Below are positions 14,130-14,919 of a DNA stretch of 14,919 nucleotides, in pieces; positions within the stretch are counted from its first letter, which is position 1; each line of letters opens with the position of its first letter. The stretch lies in the NCBI GenBank assembly GCA_036272915.1, contig DATAXV010000113.1, positions 1 through 14,919 on the forward strand, written 5' to 3'. A model generated the notes under the pieces. That model was not told where the DNA came from and ran no database searches. It saw only the letters and a list, made by a program, of their open reading frames with translations. A program made the position numbers and the translations under genes. Source of the DNA: DATAXV01 sp036272915. GTDB lineage: Bacteria; Chloroflexota; Dormibacteria; Dormibacterales; Dormibacteraceae.

Positions 14130-14480
14130 GGCCTCCTGCGCCTGCCGAAGCGGTCCCAGGTCGGCAGCACCACCGGTACCGCGACCACGCCAGCCAGGCG
14201 CAGAACAGGTTCGTCCGACGCCCTCCGACACGAGGCCCCGCGCTCCAGGCGAATTGCAGCCAGGCCCCCGGCTCCGGCAGCCAGGGTCGGTAGGTGCGGC
14301 GATGTCCCGACCGGTAGGAGGCCTTGGCCTGTGCCACCGCCGCTCACTGCCGTCGTAGTCCATCGACCGCAGCCGGTCGTGCACCACATCGGCACGGATC
14401 TTGGCGTGCGAACGCTCCACCAATCCCTCCACCTTCTCCAGACGGGGGTCGATGAGCTGCGCCCCACGCAGCCGCTGCGA
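14130..14480 (-). pseudogene. Decayed internal fragment of an IS21-family istA transposase
   Basis: Read on the minus strand from about 14480, three frames in turn give IstA sequence. The first has QLIDPRLEKVEGLVERSHAK and RADVVHDRLRSMDYDGSER. The second (from about 14337) has AQAKASYRSGHRRTYRPWLP, EPGAWLQFAWSAGP and VGGRRTNLFCAWLAWSRY. The third (from about 14165) has VVLPTWDRF. At least two frameshifts therefore break it. Where IstA has the first catalytic aspartate (LQxDWGxGP) this copy has Ala (LQFAWSAGP). Likeness stops near 14135, directly beside the MFS half-gene, and the N-terminal HTH and C-terminal integrase core are missing. It is a dead relic, in the opposite direction to the element at the right edge. 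Confidence 0.8.
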
Positions 14481-14652
14481 CAGCCGTGGACACCCGACAG
14501 CTGGGCTCCGGACCGATCGGCATGTCCGAGGTTAGTACCTCCTTCTTACCTCCATTGCCTTGGACTTCTCGGGACGGAACCGGATGCATGTGCACCGCCA
14601 GAACGGCGTTCGCGGACCATCCGGACAGGGTCGAACTGGCAGCAGACCCAAC
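14481..14652. other. Gene-free stretch between the IS21 relic and the next IS21 element
   Basis: I see no credible gene here. A short tandem motif, TACCTCC repeated at 14537-14543 and 14549-14555 approximately, is the only structure noticed. With the next 210 nt of element end it makes the longest non-coding run of this side. Confidence 0.35.
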
Positions 14653-14706
14653 TGTTAACCGCAAGGTTCGGCTCCGACTTTTGGTCCCTGCTAGCGGCCG
14701 CGTCAG

Positions 14707-14769
14707 ACTCCAGGTGGGCGGACACCAGGTTCCGGGCTGACGGCCACCAGAACTCCAGGTGAGCGGTCA
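14707..14769 (+). repeat. Two 18-nt direct repeats, probable IstA-binding sites
   Basis: ACTCCAGGTG-G/A-GCGG-A/T-CA occurs at 14707-14724 and 14752-14769, 45 nt apart, about four helical turns. Repeats of this sort close to the ends are a known trait of IS21-family elements and bind the transposase. Confidence 0.6.
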
Positions 14770-14818
14770 GTCGGTTTTCCGGGCGTGTTGCTGTCCGCGA
14801 GGTTGAACTTGGGAAGGA

Positions 14819-14849
14819 GGTAGCTGAAGCAATCCACTCTTCAGCCACC
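14819..14849 (+). promoter_or_regulatory. Hairpin in the istA leader
   Basis: GGTAGCTGAAG (14819-14829) and CTTCAGCCACC (14839-14849) form an 11-bp stem with one A-C mismatch and a 9-nt loop, ending just before the GGAG of istA. A hairpin here could limit transcription or translation entering from outside, as known for several insertion sequences; here that is inference. Confidence 0.45.
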
Positions 14850-14862
14850 TCGGAGAACAAGT

Positions 14863-14919
14863 TTGGCCAAGAAACCGACGGAGATCATGGAAATTCTCAG
14901 CTCGTACGATCTGACCCAC
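14863..14919 (+). CDS. istA: IS21-family transposase IstA, first 19 codons (cut by window edge)
   Basis: The TTG at 14863 stands 7 nt after CGGAG and opens a frame AKKPTEIMEILSSYDLTH that runs off the edge. This is the N-terminus of one actinobacterial IstA group, where it leads into the HTH segment that binds the element ends. In these elements IstA is the DDE transposase and a downstream IstB is its ATPase helper; both would lie to the right. Only 19 residues are seen, but they agree with the end structure and with the related relic at 14130-14480. Confidence 0.65.
   Translation, partial: MAKKPTEIMEILSSYDLTH

Larger units (their letters stand above)
14653..14919 (+). mobile_element. Left end of an IS21-family insertion sequence (continues beyond the window)
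   Basis: The candidate terminus is TGTTAACCGC at 14653; IS21-family ends commonly begin with TGT. Within it lie two near-identical direct repeats (ACTCCAGGTGGGCGGACA at 14707-14724 and ACTCCAGGTGAGCGGTCA at 14752-14769, 16 of 18 matches), as expected of the multiple transposase-binding repeats at IS21 ends, and then the start of istA. The exact terminus is uncertain because the right end and target duplication are not in the window. Confidence 0.6.

Noticed and set aside
1..14919. CRISPR arrays, tRNA or rRNA genes, and phage modules
   Set aside because: No regularly spaced repeats, tRNA cloverleaf with T-loop consensus, rRNA-like sequence or phage structural genes were noticed.

Overview
The window is mostly very GC-rich coding DNA with GGAGG-type ribosome binding sites, GTG/TTG starts, PadR and AraC regulators and a proline/threonine-rich lipoprotein. 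This points to an actinomycete or a close high-GC relative; a Chloroflexota-type host cannot be excluded from sequence alone.

Left part (1-2247): the tail of a PadR-type regulator is followed closely by a glycosidase-like TIM-barrel protein. An AraC-family regulator then faces them on the minus strand.

Centre (2248-8837): a 274-nt divergent promoter region holds a perfect 9-bp inverted repeat. From it runs a tight plus-strand series: DHA2-type MFS exporter, carboxymuconolactone-decarboxylase-like protein, zinc alcohol dehydrogenase, DUF2255 protein (frameshifted), aldo/keto reductase, Mn-type cupin and type-B carboxylesterase (internal deletion). Spacing of 4-54 nt supports one operon under the AraC protein. 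The gene content fits handling or export of a small carbonyl- or ester-bearing compound; the substrate is not visible. The same strip carries two damaged genes, so the pathway may be decaying.

Next (8848-10812): on the minus strand, a lipoprotein of the soluble glucose/sorbosone dehydrogenase family and a small VOC (glyoxalase-fold) protein, with a strong hairpin between them. A plus-strand RibD/DHFR-like gene starts normally but breaks off near 10995.

Right part (about 10996-14919): a mosaic of visibly lower GC. It has a full-length-looking ribosomal-protection GTPase of the actinobacterial Tet/Otr(A) type with an overlapping 35-codon leader ORF and an apparently missing C-terminal helix, then about 450 nt of unrecognised DNA, the C-terminal half of an MFS exporter, a decayed IS21-type istA fragment on the minus strand, and the left end and first 19 codons of a second IS21-type element running off the edge. 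This reads as an acquired, partly eroded resistance locus next to insertion sequences. I see no complete unknown defence or biosynthetic system here.
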